From contig CAVOXB010000027.1 in the NCBI GenBank assembly GCA_963700305.1, forward strand, positions 248,001 through 312,000: DNA of 64,000 nt, in the 5' to 3' direction. Positions 27,132 to 36,890 of this stretch are shown one piece after another. The translations under genes were made by a program, and so were the position numbers. This DNA comes from Desulfomonile sp963700305. Lineage in GTDB: Bacteria > Desulfobacterota > Desulfomonilia > Desulfomonilales > Desulfomonilaceae. Each line of letters starts with the position of its first letter. Positions within the stretch are counted from its first letter, which is position 1. Below the pieces are notes generated by a model, which saw only the letters and a list, made by a program, of their open reading frames with translations, was not told the DNA's origin and ran no database searches.

Positions 27132-30100
27132 CTACATATTTAGCAATTTTCGCCAAGTGGAAGTTCCGCGGACACGCATATGAGCAGGGTCCGGTTTTTC
27201 GAAAGCCGGGTGAAATTTCACCGACCAGTTGCCCATGAGCACGAATGGGGCCCAGTAATACGGGTGGCTTGTGGCCTGGTTGCTCAACATGGAGATCTTT
27301 GCCTGGCGGAGTGCTTCAGCTTTCGAGCCTTCTCTCAAATTTCTATACATTTCTATGAAAAGCCGCGCGGTGCTCTCATCGTTCACCTGCCACATGCTGA
27401 GAATCACGGAATCTGCGCCGGCAAACAGGAATGCCCTGGAAAGCCCGAAAAGTCCGTTGGTTTCGCCTGATCCCGGCTTACCCGGAGAAAGGCAAGACGA
27501 GAGTACAACCATATCAGCATTGAGTTTCAAGCCGAAGACCTCACCGAGCTGCAGGAACCCGTCATTCTCTCTATCACCATACAGCGAAAAGAGAATTGCC
27601 GGCTGTTGATGACCCTTTCCTGAGCCTCCCAGCAAAGCTCCATGGGTCGCAAGATGAACGTATCCGTACCGACTGAGGTCCACTTTCTTGAAAAGGGTTT
27701 CCGTGGCCTTGGCCCCTAGATAAGTCTGTGTGGGGCCACCCATGATTCTGACTATCTCCGACACCTCTTTCCGAGCACCCGGTAAGGCACGAAGTTCCTG
27801 GTTATTACGGGAGTCTTTGGAATTTTGAGTTAGAGCCCCGAGCAAACGGTCCGCTCCGGGATTGAGTTCCTTGGTTTTCTCAGAATCCTGGTACACGGCA
27901 TCCCCAAAAGCGACAAGAGTCCATCCCGGTTTCCGATCACGCTTTCTGCTCCTCACCTGAGAAAGCACTGAAATAGAGGGAGAATAACAAAACGCGTACT
28001 TTTCGAGCAAGTATGACGGCCGATCTGTGGCCGACCAGAACCTGCGGGTAGAATGAGCTTGTGAATTCACGAGTATTTCAAAAGGGAGCGCTGCCAAAGG
28101 TCCATGCGGAACCACAACAACCGCTTTCTTCGCGATCAAGAAATACTCAACCGGTTTTATGACTTGCGAGTACAAACGATATGCAACGGAGGGATCCCAA
28201 CTGGCCTGCGTGTCTGCACGGTAAAGAGGTCTAGTGAGCAATTCCACGTCTCGTTCCAGGTCTTTGCTGGAGTAATCGATCGAATACGTATGGAATCGCT
28301 GCTTGTCTATCACAAATATGTAAGTGCGGCTCCTGGTGACCATGTACTCGATAACGGCTTCATCCGGATCTATGACTTCCTTCTGAAGCTGATGAAGAGA
28401 AACGGGTTTTGCGTATCTGAGGTCAGCGTAAGCGGGGTATTCTTTTAGAAGACGGTCTTTCAATTCTCTGAAAGTCTTTTCCCTGGCGCGTCGCTCTTCC
28501 AGAAGCTTTTGAATCTGAGGTTGATCCGGGTTGCCTTTGGAGAGTTCCTCTGCAAGCCTGGAATTCAGTTTTCTCAGGCTGAGTTTCAGACTCTTTTCTT
28601 TAATGAGCAGCTCATTTGGAAGGTCCGAGAAACTGTCGACATTTATCCTGGAGAGCGTATTCTCGAATTCAGCGGCCTTCAGTTTTTCCACAATCCGGAG
28701 GGCCTGGCTATCGTATGCGCCTGCAGGATCTTTCTTTGCGAGATTCATCATTACCCGCAGGGTGGTTTCGAAAAGAGCAGTTCTGCCTCCGAATATGAAA
28801 TTATCTTCTTCGGACTCTTCGATTATATCGGCTTCCATTGCTTCGAGGATGGTAATGGCTTTCCTGTATGACTCCATTGCTTCCCCGAGGCTCTTTTTGC
28901 CTTCCAAAGTACGCCCCATAACGTAATAGGCCTTCCACAGCATACCTCTGTCCTCGGAACACTGGGATATCTCAAAAGCCTTCTTCAGGTGATCCAGCGC
29001 AGAGTCGAAATCACTGAGTATAGAATTGAGCAAGGCCAACTGGAGAAGGTTCTCATTTACTCCCCGCCGATCGCCAAGTTTCGAACGCTTTTCCATGGCT
29101 TCTTGATAATGCTCCAGCGCTACCCGGGGACGGCCGAGCATCTGGTCAAGTGTGCCTATCCTAGTTAGGATGCGAGCTTCCGCCCTTTCGTCGTTGGTTT
29201 CGCGTGCCAGCTCGAGCGCCCTGAGCTGATGTTTCAGTGCAGTCTCGGGTTCTCCCAATTTGCTGAGAATGTCGCCGAGTCTGATTAGCTCGGCTTTCTG
29301 CATAATCTTGTTTCGTTGTTCAGCATGAACCCTGAGCGCGTCTTCCAAGAAATCCCGGGCCTTGGAATAGTCTTCCATGTGGAAATAAATATTCCCTATG
29401 CGATCGTATATTTTTCCCAGGATGGGGTCGTTAGAAGTTGCCTGAGATGAGGATAGGGCTTTGTGGTAATGCTCCAAGGCTCGTTCCAGGTCCCTGAAGC
29501 CTTCGTATATTTCGGCCAAATGAAAATCCAGGTCTCGCGATTGTTGTGGCGGTAATCCGAGTTCTGAGCTTAGTCGGACCGCCTCATGAAGGTTCGCAAG
29601 TGCGTTTTCGTAATCTTCCATCTTGGCCTGAATAATGCCCATTCCTCCCAGCGCCCAGAGTTCACCTCTTCGGTCTCCGAGGCGTTTCATAGATTCCAGC
29701 GCTTCCCGCAATAGTGCCGTGGCCTTGGGATAATCGCCGGCATCCTCAAGTATTGAGGCCATTTTTAGATGAATTGAGGCCACCGAGCGAGGATCGTTCA
29801 TTTGCTTGGCCAATACCAGCGCCTGGTCCAGCAGTGCTAAAGCCTGTTTGGGATTCCTTTTTGCTCTATGGACCATAGCGAGTTCGGATAATATCGCCAT
29901 TTCGCCTTGTGGATTTCGTATCTTCTTATTTGCCTTCTCCGCTTCCTCGAGAGATTGAGACGCGTTTCTGCAAATCTCCCCTGGCAAGATAGAGTCTTCC
30001 CATTCCAGCGAGGTCCGTGGCTATGCCTCGATAATCATGGATTTCCCGATGAAGCTTGAGAGCCAACGAGAATTTCTCCAGGGCGGTTGCCTGTATTCCT

Positions 30101-32250
30101 TTGGAGGCCTCCACATTTGCCAGACTGGTCAACACATCAGCTTCACCTTTTTTGTCCGAGATTTCTTTGTAAAGAGCCAACGCCTGGTCAAGCCGCTGAA
30201 CCGCATCTGAGACTTGATTCCCGTGTCGCAAGAGATTGCCGATATTCGCGAGATTGGCAGCGTAGCCTCTGCGATCGCCTATGGCTTTCCTGAGATCCAG
30301 AGCTTTGTTGAAATACTCTAGAGCCTTGTCAGGGTCACCCGCATTCTTGTAATGAACACCGAGAGCGGTGAGATCGCGGCCTTCTCCAAAGCGGTCCCAC
30401 ATGGCGTTGTGCTCGGATGACGCCTGCTCAAGAAGTGCCACAGCCTTTTCCGGTTCGCCCCTGAGCTCGTGGACGACCGCCATCACATGATCGCAATCAG
30501 CCATTCCTCTGCGGTCATTGAGCTCCGCGAATTCCTTGCGAGCCTCTGATGCATCCTGAAGGGCACGATCACCGGCTTCCCTTGAAAGCCTGAAACGCGC
30601 CAATGCCAAACGCAGCGACGCGCGAGACCGGCGACTCACTTCGGTTTTGGAATCCTCCAGTGCTTCTTTGAGATCTTTTGAGGCGGATTCCGCGTCCCCG
30701 AATCCCATATGTATGTCAGTCAACAGAATTCGAGACTGTACGGCCTGCGTTTTATCATTGATTCTCTTGGCTAACCCAAGGGATTCCTGGGCATATTCCA
30801 GTGCCTTGTTGACAAATCCCTGCCGATGATAAACGTCGCTTATGAGATGCAGGGCCGCTGCCTCGCCCCCGACTGAAGCAAGGCTGCGAAATTCCTCGAG
30901 CGCCTTGCCTGATTGTTCGAGGGCCGATTGCAACCGCGCACGTTCCAGCTCGACATTTGCCAGCATTAATCTCGCTCTTGCTGCCATTATACGGTCGCCG
31001 GAGCGCTCGTATTGATTCAAGGCAGCTGTCAGATTATTTACAGCCTGTATAATTTTCCCTTCGTTGTGAGCGGCCATTCCTTTCACGAGCAAAGGCAAGG
31101 CTGTTGTTTCCGCATCTGGTTGTCCCGGCAGAGACTGAGCTTCCTGTATGGCGGTTTGGGCGGATTTCACATCACCCAATACTTGATCCATATAGGCTAT
31201 TCGGAACAGGGTCTCGCCCAATTCCTTGGACCGCTTCAGGTCTCTGTAGCTTTTTTCAGCTTTCTTGAAGTGTGATTTCGCAGATTTATAATCAGAACGA
31301 GAAACTTGAATCTCCCCGATTATCGAGTTTATGCGAGCAACTTCGGACTCGTTGCCGGATTTTACATTAATAGCGAGAGTTTTGTTTAGAGCGCTGAGCG
31401 CTTCCCCATATTGGTAAAGTCTCAGATGACAATTTGCAGCATCTTCTAGCATGGCCGGAATTTGAGCCGCTTCGGACGCGGGAAGGATTTTTAGGCTTTC
31501 TTCAAACGACTTCAGAGCTGGAGCAAAATTCTCTTGTGACATTAATATCTTGCCGGCGAGCGCGTGACCGAGACTACGGGCCTGCGCGTTTTTGAGCGTC
31601 TGATTAATTTGTATGGACCTGACAACATAAGGTAGCGCTTCGCTGTAGTGGCCAAGCTCATATAGCATGCGGGAGGCCCCCGCCAGAGAAGACGCAAGAA
31701 GCTTCTGATCCGAACTCGCGGATGCTCGTTTTATCAGTTCTTTATATTTTTCCAGTGCAGCTGAATGGTCGCCGTTCGCAGCCAATTCTGCGGATTGCCG
31801 GATAAGGCTACTGGTATCTTCTGTTTTGGACGCGTCCTGTGTTGCCTTGGCTGCATCTCCGGTTTCTTTGACGGGACTCTTTTCTTCTTCGACAGGCGAA
31901 GTATCGACGGCAGGCGTCTCAGTGGTTCCTGCGGCGTTGTCGCGGGGCGGGACACTCTGGGATACCGCCGCGGTTCCGTCGTGGCTCCTTGGATCTTTCG
32001 CCGGAGGAGCGGGTTCTGGAATTGCATGAACCTCTTCAGGCGGTGGAGTGGGAGCTGATGGCGTTGCAGGGCCGGTTACAGCCGCAGGGGTTCCTGCCAT
32101 CAAGGCCTCGATCGAGGACATCGCGAAAGGCTCTTGTTCCTGTGCCAAACAGGTTCTCGGCCCAAAAAGGGCGGCCGGTACAAGAAGCAACGCCACGACA
32201 CTCACGGCCATACCCAAAATCAAAACACGTCTTGTTTTAGGTTCCGTCAT
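27132..32250 (-). CDS. TPR-CHAT protein, about 1700 residues (one frameshift)
   Basis: Two long frames join near 29969, where one A too many in an AAA run separates LYLARGDLQ from NASQSLEEAEKANKK. The N-terminus has a hydrophobic segment (about 9-37) and a Pro/Thr/Ser-rich linker. Residues about 140-1230 are TPR units, and the last 350 form a CHAT (caspase-HetF) domain with the His box HLATHGALLGG and the Cys box VVLSSCLSPG, then GLFGLSRAFLFAGADSVI and SMWQVND. Both catalytic residues are present, so it may be an active cysteine peptidase. The N-terminal anchor suggests the bulk is periplasmic. Its ATG overlaps the lgt stop by four bases. Confidence 0.85.
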
Positions 32251-33116
32251 TTTTGCCCATCTTTCCGAGAGAATGAGTCAAAAGGCTGAATATTGACCTG
32301 TTTCCCAAAGAAACGTAGGTACACAAAAAGCGCAGCCCCGGCCCCCATCATGCAAAGGCAGAGAATCTGCCCCATGGTAAGCCAATGAAAGATAAATCCA
32401 AGTTGAGGATCAGGCTCTCTGAGAAACTCAATTGAAAAGCGAAAAACACCGTAACCAATCAGAAACGTTGCCAGAAGCTCGCCCGGTCGCGTAATCTTGA
32501 CTCTCAACCACCAGAGAATCGCAAAAAGCACGGGGCCCTCAAAGAAAGCTTCATAGAGTTGTGAAGGATGACGAGGCAGTTCGCCTCCACCGGGAAAAAT
32601 AATTCCCCAAGGCAGATCGGTGACTCTGCCGAAAAGTTCACAATTGATAAAATTCCCCATTCTTCCCAACATCAAACCGATTGTTGAGGAAAGCGCCCCC
32701 ATGTCCGCAAGTTCCCAAAAAGCCACCCGGCGGGTCCGTGAGAAAACCAGCCCTGAGACTACCATTCCGATGAGACCGCCATGAAAACTCATGCCGCCAT
32801 GCCAGACAAAAAAGATCTCCCACGGCGCGGACAAATAGGCTGGTAAGTTATAGAACAAAATGTATCCAAGCCTTCCACCCAAGAGCAGACCAACGATCAA
32901 ATAAAAAAGGAAATCATCGGCATTTTCGGCGGGAATCGGGCCTTGCTTGCGCTTCAGTTCGGATTTGATCACGAAGTAGGCCGCCACGAATCCGAGAAGA
33001 TACATAAAGCCGTACCAACGGACTTCTACCGGCCCGAGCAGGCCGATCCAGGGAATATCAAATGGCCCGAGCTCAACAAGCACGGGATCGATAAACGGGC
33101 ACGTCGGTGCAGCCAT
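32247..33116 (-). CDS. lgt: Prolipoprotein diacylglyceryl transferase
   Basis: 289-residue inner-membrane enzyme that adds diacylglycerol to the lipobox cysteine of prolipoproteins. Signature GRMGNFINCELFGRVTD is intact, as are VRWYGFMYLLGF (His replaced by the usual RWYG context), GGRLGYILFYN, HGGMSFHGGLIG and HPSQLYEA. Seven transmembrane helices. Its stop overlaps the start of the TPR-CHAT gene. Confidence 0.95.
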   Translation of the reverse strand: MAAPTCPFIDPVLVELGPFDIPWIGLLGPVEVRWYGFMYLLGFVAAYFVIKSELKRKQGPIPAENADDFLFYLIVGLLLGGRLGYILFYNLPAYLSAPWEIFFVWHGGMSFHGGLIGMVVSGLVFSRTRRVAFWELADMGALSSTIGLMLGRMGNFINCELFGRVTDLPWGIIFPGGGELPRHPSQLYEAFFEGPVLFAILWWLRVKITRPGELLATFLIGYGVFRFSIEFLREPDPQLGFIFHWLTMGQILCLCMMGAGAALFVYLRFFGKQVNIQPFDSFSRKDGQK

Positions 33117-33169
33117 TAATGGGCCTCTCCGAACAACAATGGATTACGCCTTTCGTGCATTCCGCCGGT

Positions 33170-33988
33170 TCACTCCTTGTCCTTCATATCAAGGACGGCT
33201 GGGGCCTTTTCCTTACGAATTCGCACTGCATTACCGATTTTTCGGAAGATCCCTCTTACGATTTTCACGTCCCTGTCATCCAACTGTGCGCTGTTCAGTA
33301 TGCGTCTTATGTCTCGCATAATGTGCAGAGGATTGGATTTTAAGAAGCCCGAGCCTACAAGCACCTCCTGAACGTGTTGATACATGGCTTCCCGAACCTC
33401 TGTGGACGCGGGTCGGATCTTTTTTGCCTGGAATCCCACTGGCTGCGAAGCGATCTTGAATATCTCGTATGCCGTAACAACAACTGCCTGAGCCACATTC
33501 ATGGATGCGAATTCCGCATCTGTGGGAATTATCATGTGATGCGTGCAGAGCTTCAGCTCTTCATTGGTCAAGCCTCTCGATTCTCTGCCGAACACTACGG
33601 CAACCGGGCCGGTCGCAGCCTTTTCCATGAGCTCCGGGATTATCTGGTCCGGAGTTCGTGCGTACAAACGCTTACCTCCGACTCTCGCGGAGGTGCCGAC
33701 GGCCATGATTGTTCCTTGCAGCGACAACACCGGGTCATCACAAAAAACGGAATCTTGTATGATGTCGTACGCTCCAGAAGACATTGCAAATGCATCGGTT
33801 TCCGGACCGCAGTCGGTTGAAGAAACCAATACAAGTCTCTTCAAACCAGTGTTTTTCATGACACGGGCGACTGCACCTATGTTCCCCGGATGCGTGATGC
33901 CCATCATCACTATCTGAACGTTTTCCAGTGCAGATGCCCAATCCGGATGGACACGGAATCCTCTCTGAACTTTTCTATAAGGTTTCAT
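33170..33988 (-). CDS. trmJ: tRNA/rRNA 2'-O-methyltransferase, TrmJ-like SPOUT enzyme
   Basis: 272 residues of the SpoU/TrmH branch of SPOUT methyltransferases. Knot motifs: HPGNIGAVARVMKNTGL (motif 1), VFGRESRGLTNEEL (motif 2) and SMNVAQAVVV (motif 3). TrmJ modifies position 32 of some tRNAs using SAM; the C-terminal 90 residues resemble TrmJ more than TrmL, but the exact target is uncertain. ATG 33988; followed by lgt after 53 bases. Confidence 0.8.
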   Translation of the reverse strand: MKPYRKVQRGFRVHPDWASALENVQIVMMGITHPGNIGAVARVMKNTGLKRLVLVSSTDCGPETDAFAMSSGAYDIIQDSVFCDDPVLSLQGTIMAVGTSARVGGKRLYARTPDQIIPELMEKAATGPVAVVFGRESRGLTNEELKLCTHHMIIPTDAEFASMNVAQAVVVTAYEIFKIASQPVGFQAKKIRPASTEVREAMYQHVQEVLVGSGFLKSNPLHIMRDIRRILNSAQLDDRDVKIVRGIFRKIGNAVRIRKEKAPAVLDMKDKE

Positions 33989-34234
33989 ATCCGAACAATA
34001 TTTCCAGGGCCGAATATCCGTTTGGGGCGCGTGAACGACCTTGCCGGCTCAGCGTGCCTCATTTTGGCTCAGCCTCTAAAGGAAAACCCTTTGCCTGGCG
34101 AATCAGAAGATATTATTGCATAGAAGTATTGTCAAGGAATAACAAAGCAGAATAAAGATTTGCTGATGTAATACGGCATGATTCAAGGCTACTTATGGCA
34201 CCTCATACATTTTTTATAAATTTAATTCGACGCC

Positions 34235-34390
34235 TCAGCCTGAGGCTATTGCCACTCCGACCAGTGTGCCAATAGTAATTGCCACGGTCGGGTTGCACCA
34301 GAGCGCTCACCCACTACCGGATTGTGAACTCACCACATAGAGGCCGAGCCCGACTAGAGCTCCAATTCCCGCACCGATCAAATACTTCAT
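34235..34390 (-). CDS. DUF6132-like mini-protein with in-frame UGA, probable selenoprotein
   Basis: 51 residues if UGA at codon 28 (34307-34309) is read as selenocysteine: a membrane segment MKYLIGAGIGALVGLGLYVV, then SGSGU, then ALWCNPTVAITIG and a second membrane segment. As I recall the family, DUF6132 proteins have a C-P-x-T-S-N-P motif; U falls on its Cys and NP aligns exactly, so translation past UGA is needed to make the family fold. ATG 34390 follows GAGG at five bases. Downstream of UGA lies a stem CCGACC / GGTCGG enclosing CAAT / ATTG, a candidate SECIS, but its loop lacks the usual G. A pseudogene or Cys-to-stop error is the alternative. Confidence 0.6.
34261..34306 (-). promoter_or_regulatory. 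Candidate SECIS of the mini-protein
   Basis: Minus-strand RNA after the UGA: CCGACC and GGUCGG pair, inside them GUG/CAC and CAAU/AUUG, loop UACU about 30 bases from UGA. Distance fits bacterial SECIS elements (loop about 16-37 bases away); the loop sequence does not fit well. Confidence 0.35.
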
Positions 34391-34568
34391 GTTGCCCTCT
34401 TTTCATCGAGTCGTCATAGTAATTAGAATAAAAGAGAGGCGTGATTTGTCAAGTGACTTGGCTTATAAATTACGGGTCAGGATTTCGGAAAATTCACTGT
34501 CCGCCTACGTTGGCAGGCTACCTAAAGCAGAATCCGAGCCGGCTGCCACTACTTTTCGGGAGAACCAG

Positions 34569-35594
34569 ATGTCTGAAGATTGGAATAAAGACAGTCTCTT
34601 GGCTTTGAGCGGAGCATTTCAAACATGCAGGATCCTGATTTCTGCAGCAGAGTTGGACCTGTTTACCATGTTTGAAACCGGTCCGAAGACAATAGAGGAA
34701 ATATGCCAGGCCACCGGATGGGACGAGAGAGGATTACGCATTCTGATGGATGCGCTCGCAGCCCAAGGGCTTTTTCAGAAATCTCAGGACGGCCGGTACA
34801 GTCCGGACGAACAGGTTTTGAGTTTTCTAGGAAGGAATGGTCCTGACTCAATACTCCCGCTCGTGCTTCACAGAGGGCGCATGTGGGAAAGTTGGTCGAA
34901 GCTCACTGAAATAGTGAAAACCGGTAAAAATCCTAATCCTTTGGGGATGAACTCAAGATCCAGCAAGGAGATAGAGGACTTTATATCCGCAATGCATGTA
35001 GTAGGTTTGAGATTGGCCGATCAGATAGCTGCTTCGGTTGACCTCAACCCTTTCAAAAACATGCTGGACGTAGGCGGAGGCTCGGGCACTTACATAATAG
35101 CCTTTCTCAAACGAGCTCCGCATATTACCGCGACTCTTTTCGATTTTCCAAAGGTCGTGGAGATGGGACGGGAGCGATTGACTGAAAGCGGCTTTATAAA
35201 TCGGGTGCGTGTGATTGCTGGAGATTACACAGCCGACGAACTCCCCACAGGGCACGACCTGGTTTTACTTTCCGCCGTGATGCATAGCAACAATCGCGAG
35301 ACGAACCGCGTACTTTATGGAAAAGTCTTCAAAAGCCTTGATCCGGGAGGAATGATCCTGATCAGGGACCACATAATGGAGCCGAGCCGCACTTTCCCAA
35401 AGGATGGGGCCATATTCGCTGTTAACATGTTGTGCGCGACATCCGGAGGGGACGTGTACACTCGAGATGAAGTACGGGAAGATTTGGAAAGCGCCGGATT
35501 CATAGGAATTCGAATGCTGAGAGAAGGCGTAAACATGGATCAACTAATTGCCGCCGACAAGCCTTGCCCAGGAAATAGCTCAGAGAGGGCCTAA
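34569..35594 (+). CDS. SAM-dependent O-methyltransferase-like protein
   Basis: 341 residues of the class with an N-terminal winged-helix dimerisation domain (GPKTIEEICQATGWDERGLRILMDAL, about 40-95) and a C-terminal Rossmann methyltransferase domain: MLDVGGGSGTYIIAFL (motif I, about 180), FDFPKVVEMGRE, and HDLVLLSAVMHSNN. This is the plan of acetylserotonin/hydroxyneurosporene/CrtF-type methyltransferases. The substrate is unknown. ATG 34569 follows GGGAG; earlier in-frame starts lack support. It precedes the SpmAB-like permease by seven bases, so they are likely cotranscribed, and both lie just upstream of hgcAB. Confidence 0.75.
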   Translation: MSEDWNKDSLLALSGAFQTCRILISAAELDLFTMFETGPKTIEEICQATGWDERGLRILMDALAAQGLFQKSQDGRYSPDEQVLSFLGRNGPDSILPLVLHRGRMWESWSKLTEIVKTGKNPNPLGMNSRSSKEIEDFISAMHVVGLRLADQIAASVDLNPFKNMLDVGGGSGTYIIAFLKRAPHITATLFDFPKVVEMGRERLTESGFINRVRVIAGDYTADELPTGHDLVLLSAVMHSNNRETNRVLYGKVFKSLDPGGMILIRDHIMEPSRTFPKDGAIFAVNMLCATSGGDVYTRDEVREDLESAGFIGIRMLREGVNMDQLIAADKPCPGNSSERA

Positions 35595-35601
35595 TTATTA
35601 G

Positions 35602-36659
35602 ATGAAGGGCAAAATTACAGGGAAAAGCTGGCTGATAGTACCGGGTAGTCTTTTTGTCTTTGCTGTTGCAGGCCTCACTTGGGCCCTCATTCAGCCTAGT
35701 GGGGCGGCCTTATCCACAGGACAGATATACTCAAAGCTGATCGTTCCGCTCTCAAAAATGTTGGTATTCTTGGGACTGGGCCTCTTGGCCGGTCAGGCGC
35801 TGGAAAGCCTCGGCTGGACCACAAAGCTTGCGGGAGCGGTCCGGCCTATGACGCGCTCGGGGACATCTCAGTGACGAGAGCGGCGCTGCCTTTGTCTCGA
35901 GCTTCGTCTCGGGAGTGGTCGCAAATGCCATGCTCATGGAGTTTTTCCAGGAGAAAAAGATCTCCCGGAAAGAGCTCGTCCTGACTTATCTCTTGAATAA
36001 TGGATTGCCGGTTTACCTGGCACACCTACCCACGACATTTTTCGTAGTTGCGTCGTTGGCCGGCACGGCAGGGTTGATCTATTTGTTTATTACTTTCATC
36101 GCTGCCTGTATGAGAAGCATGGGTGTGCTGATCTATACCAGATACGCCTTGCCGCGGCCCGCGCGCAATGTGGAGCGCGCTCGTGAACCATCTGGAGCCT
36201 GACAGAGAATCGGCCTGGTTACGAATCTGGAAACGTTTCAGAGATCGATTCACCCGTCTTGTGCTTTACACGATACCGATTTATGTTTTGGTCTTTTTGG
36301 CCGGAGAATGGGGACTGTTTCAATGGTTGAAAGGCAGCGCTGTCGGATGGGTGTCCCATGAACTGTTCCCAATCGAAGTGGCTGGAGTGGTCATATTTGC
36401 CCTTGCCGCGGAGTTCAGCTCCGGGATGGCTGCAGCCGGCGCGTTGCAGAACGCTGGAAGCCTCGACCTCAAGCAGACCGTGATAGCTCTGATCGTCGGG
36501 ACCATTATTGCCACGCCGTTGAGGGCAATTCGCCATCAGTTGCCTGCGTATGCCGGATTATTCAACCTGGGATTGGGAACTGAACTCCTCGTAATAAGCC
36601 AGGGAATGAGGATTGTGAGTCTCACCCTGGTAACCGCGGCGTATGCCTTGTGGGCCTGA
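35602..36659 (+). CDS. Nucleoside-recognition (SpmA/SpmB-like) membrane protein, two frameshifts
   Basis: About 350 residues with eight or more hydrophobic helices. The frame breaks near 35852 (dropping one G of GGGG gives RSGHLSDESGAAFVSSFVSG) and near 36166 (the PRPAR region continues as MWSALVNHLEP). The two halves resemble SpmA and SpmB, the 'Gate'/nucleoside-recognition fold: DESGAAFVSSFVSGVVANAM and later EFSSGMAAAGALQNAG. Alternatively the second break is real and these are two overlapping genes. Substrate unknown. It follows the methyltransferase after seven bases; hgcA begins 231 bases later behind its own promoter. Confidence 0.6.
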
Positions 36660-36805
36660 TTGAACTAGCTGATCGGCTGCCATGTTCGGTTTCCCGAGTC
36701 GGATGATTCAGGCGATTGACGCGGCCGGTCCATGGCAATATCCTGTATTTGAGTAACGTCACGAGCCTTTTTGTCATTTAGTGGGGTGGGAATGAAGGAA
36801 ACGGG

Positions 36806-36834
36806 TTGACACGAAAAAGCGAATATACTATACT
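36806..36834 (+). promoter_or_regulatory. Sigma-70 promoter of hgcAB
   Basis: TTGACA (36806-36811), a 17-base spacer, then TATACT (36829-36834). This is near perfect and places transcription start at about 36841, fifty bases before the hgcA ATG at 36891. Confidence 0.85.
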
Positions 36835-36849
36835 TCGAAATATATCGAA
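36834..36849 (+). promoter_or_regulatory. Dyad overlapping the hgcAB transcription start (candidate ArsR-type operator)
   Basis: TTCGA-AATATA-TCGAA is a perfect inverted repeat starting at the last base of the -10 box and covering the expected start site, the classic repressor position. hgcAB genes of several bacteria neighbour ArsR-like regulators (established); no regulator gene is adjacent here, so the assignment is inference. Confidence 0.5.
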
Positions 36850-36890
36850 CTATCAAAGAATCTTCGATCTTTGTAATCAGAGGACCAGCC

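Noticed and set aside
27132..32250. TPR-CHAT as part of a type III-E CRISPR (gRAMP) system
   Set aside because: No gRAMP/Cas7-11 gene or CRISPR array nearby, and the protein carries an export anchor.
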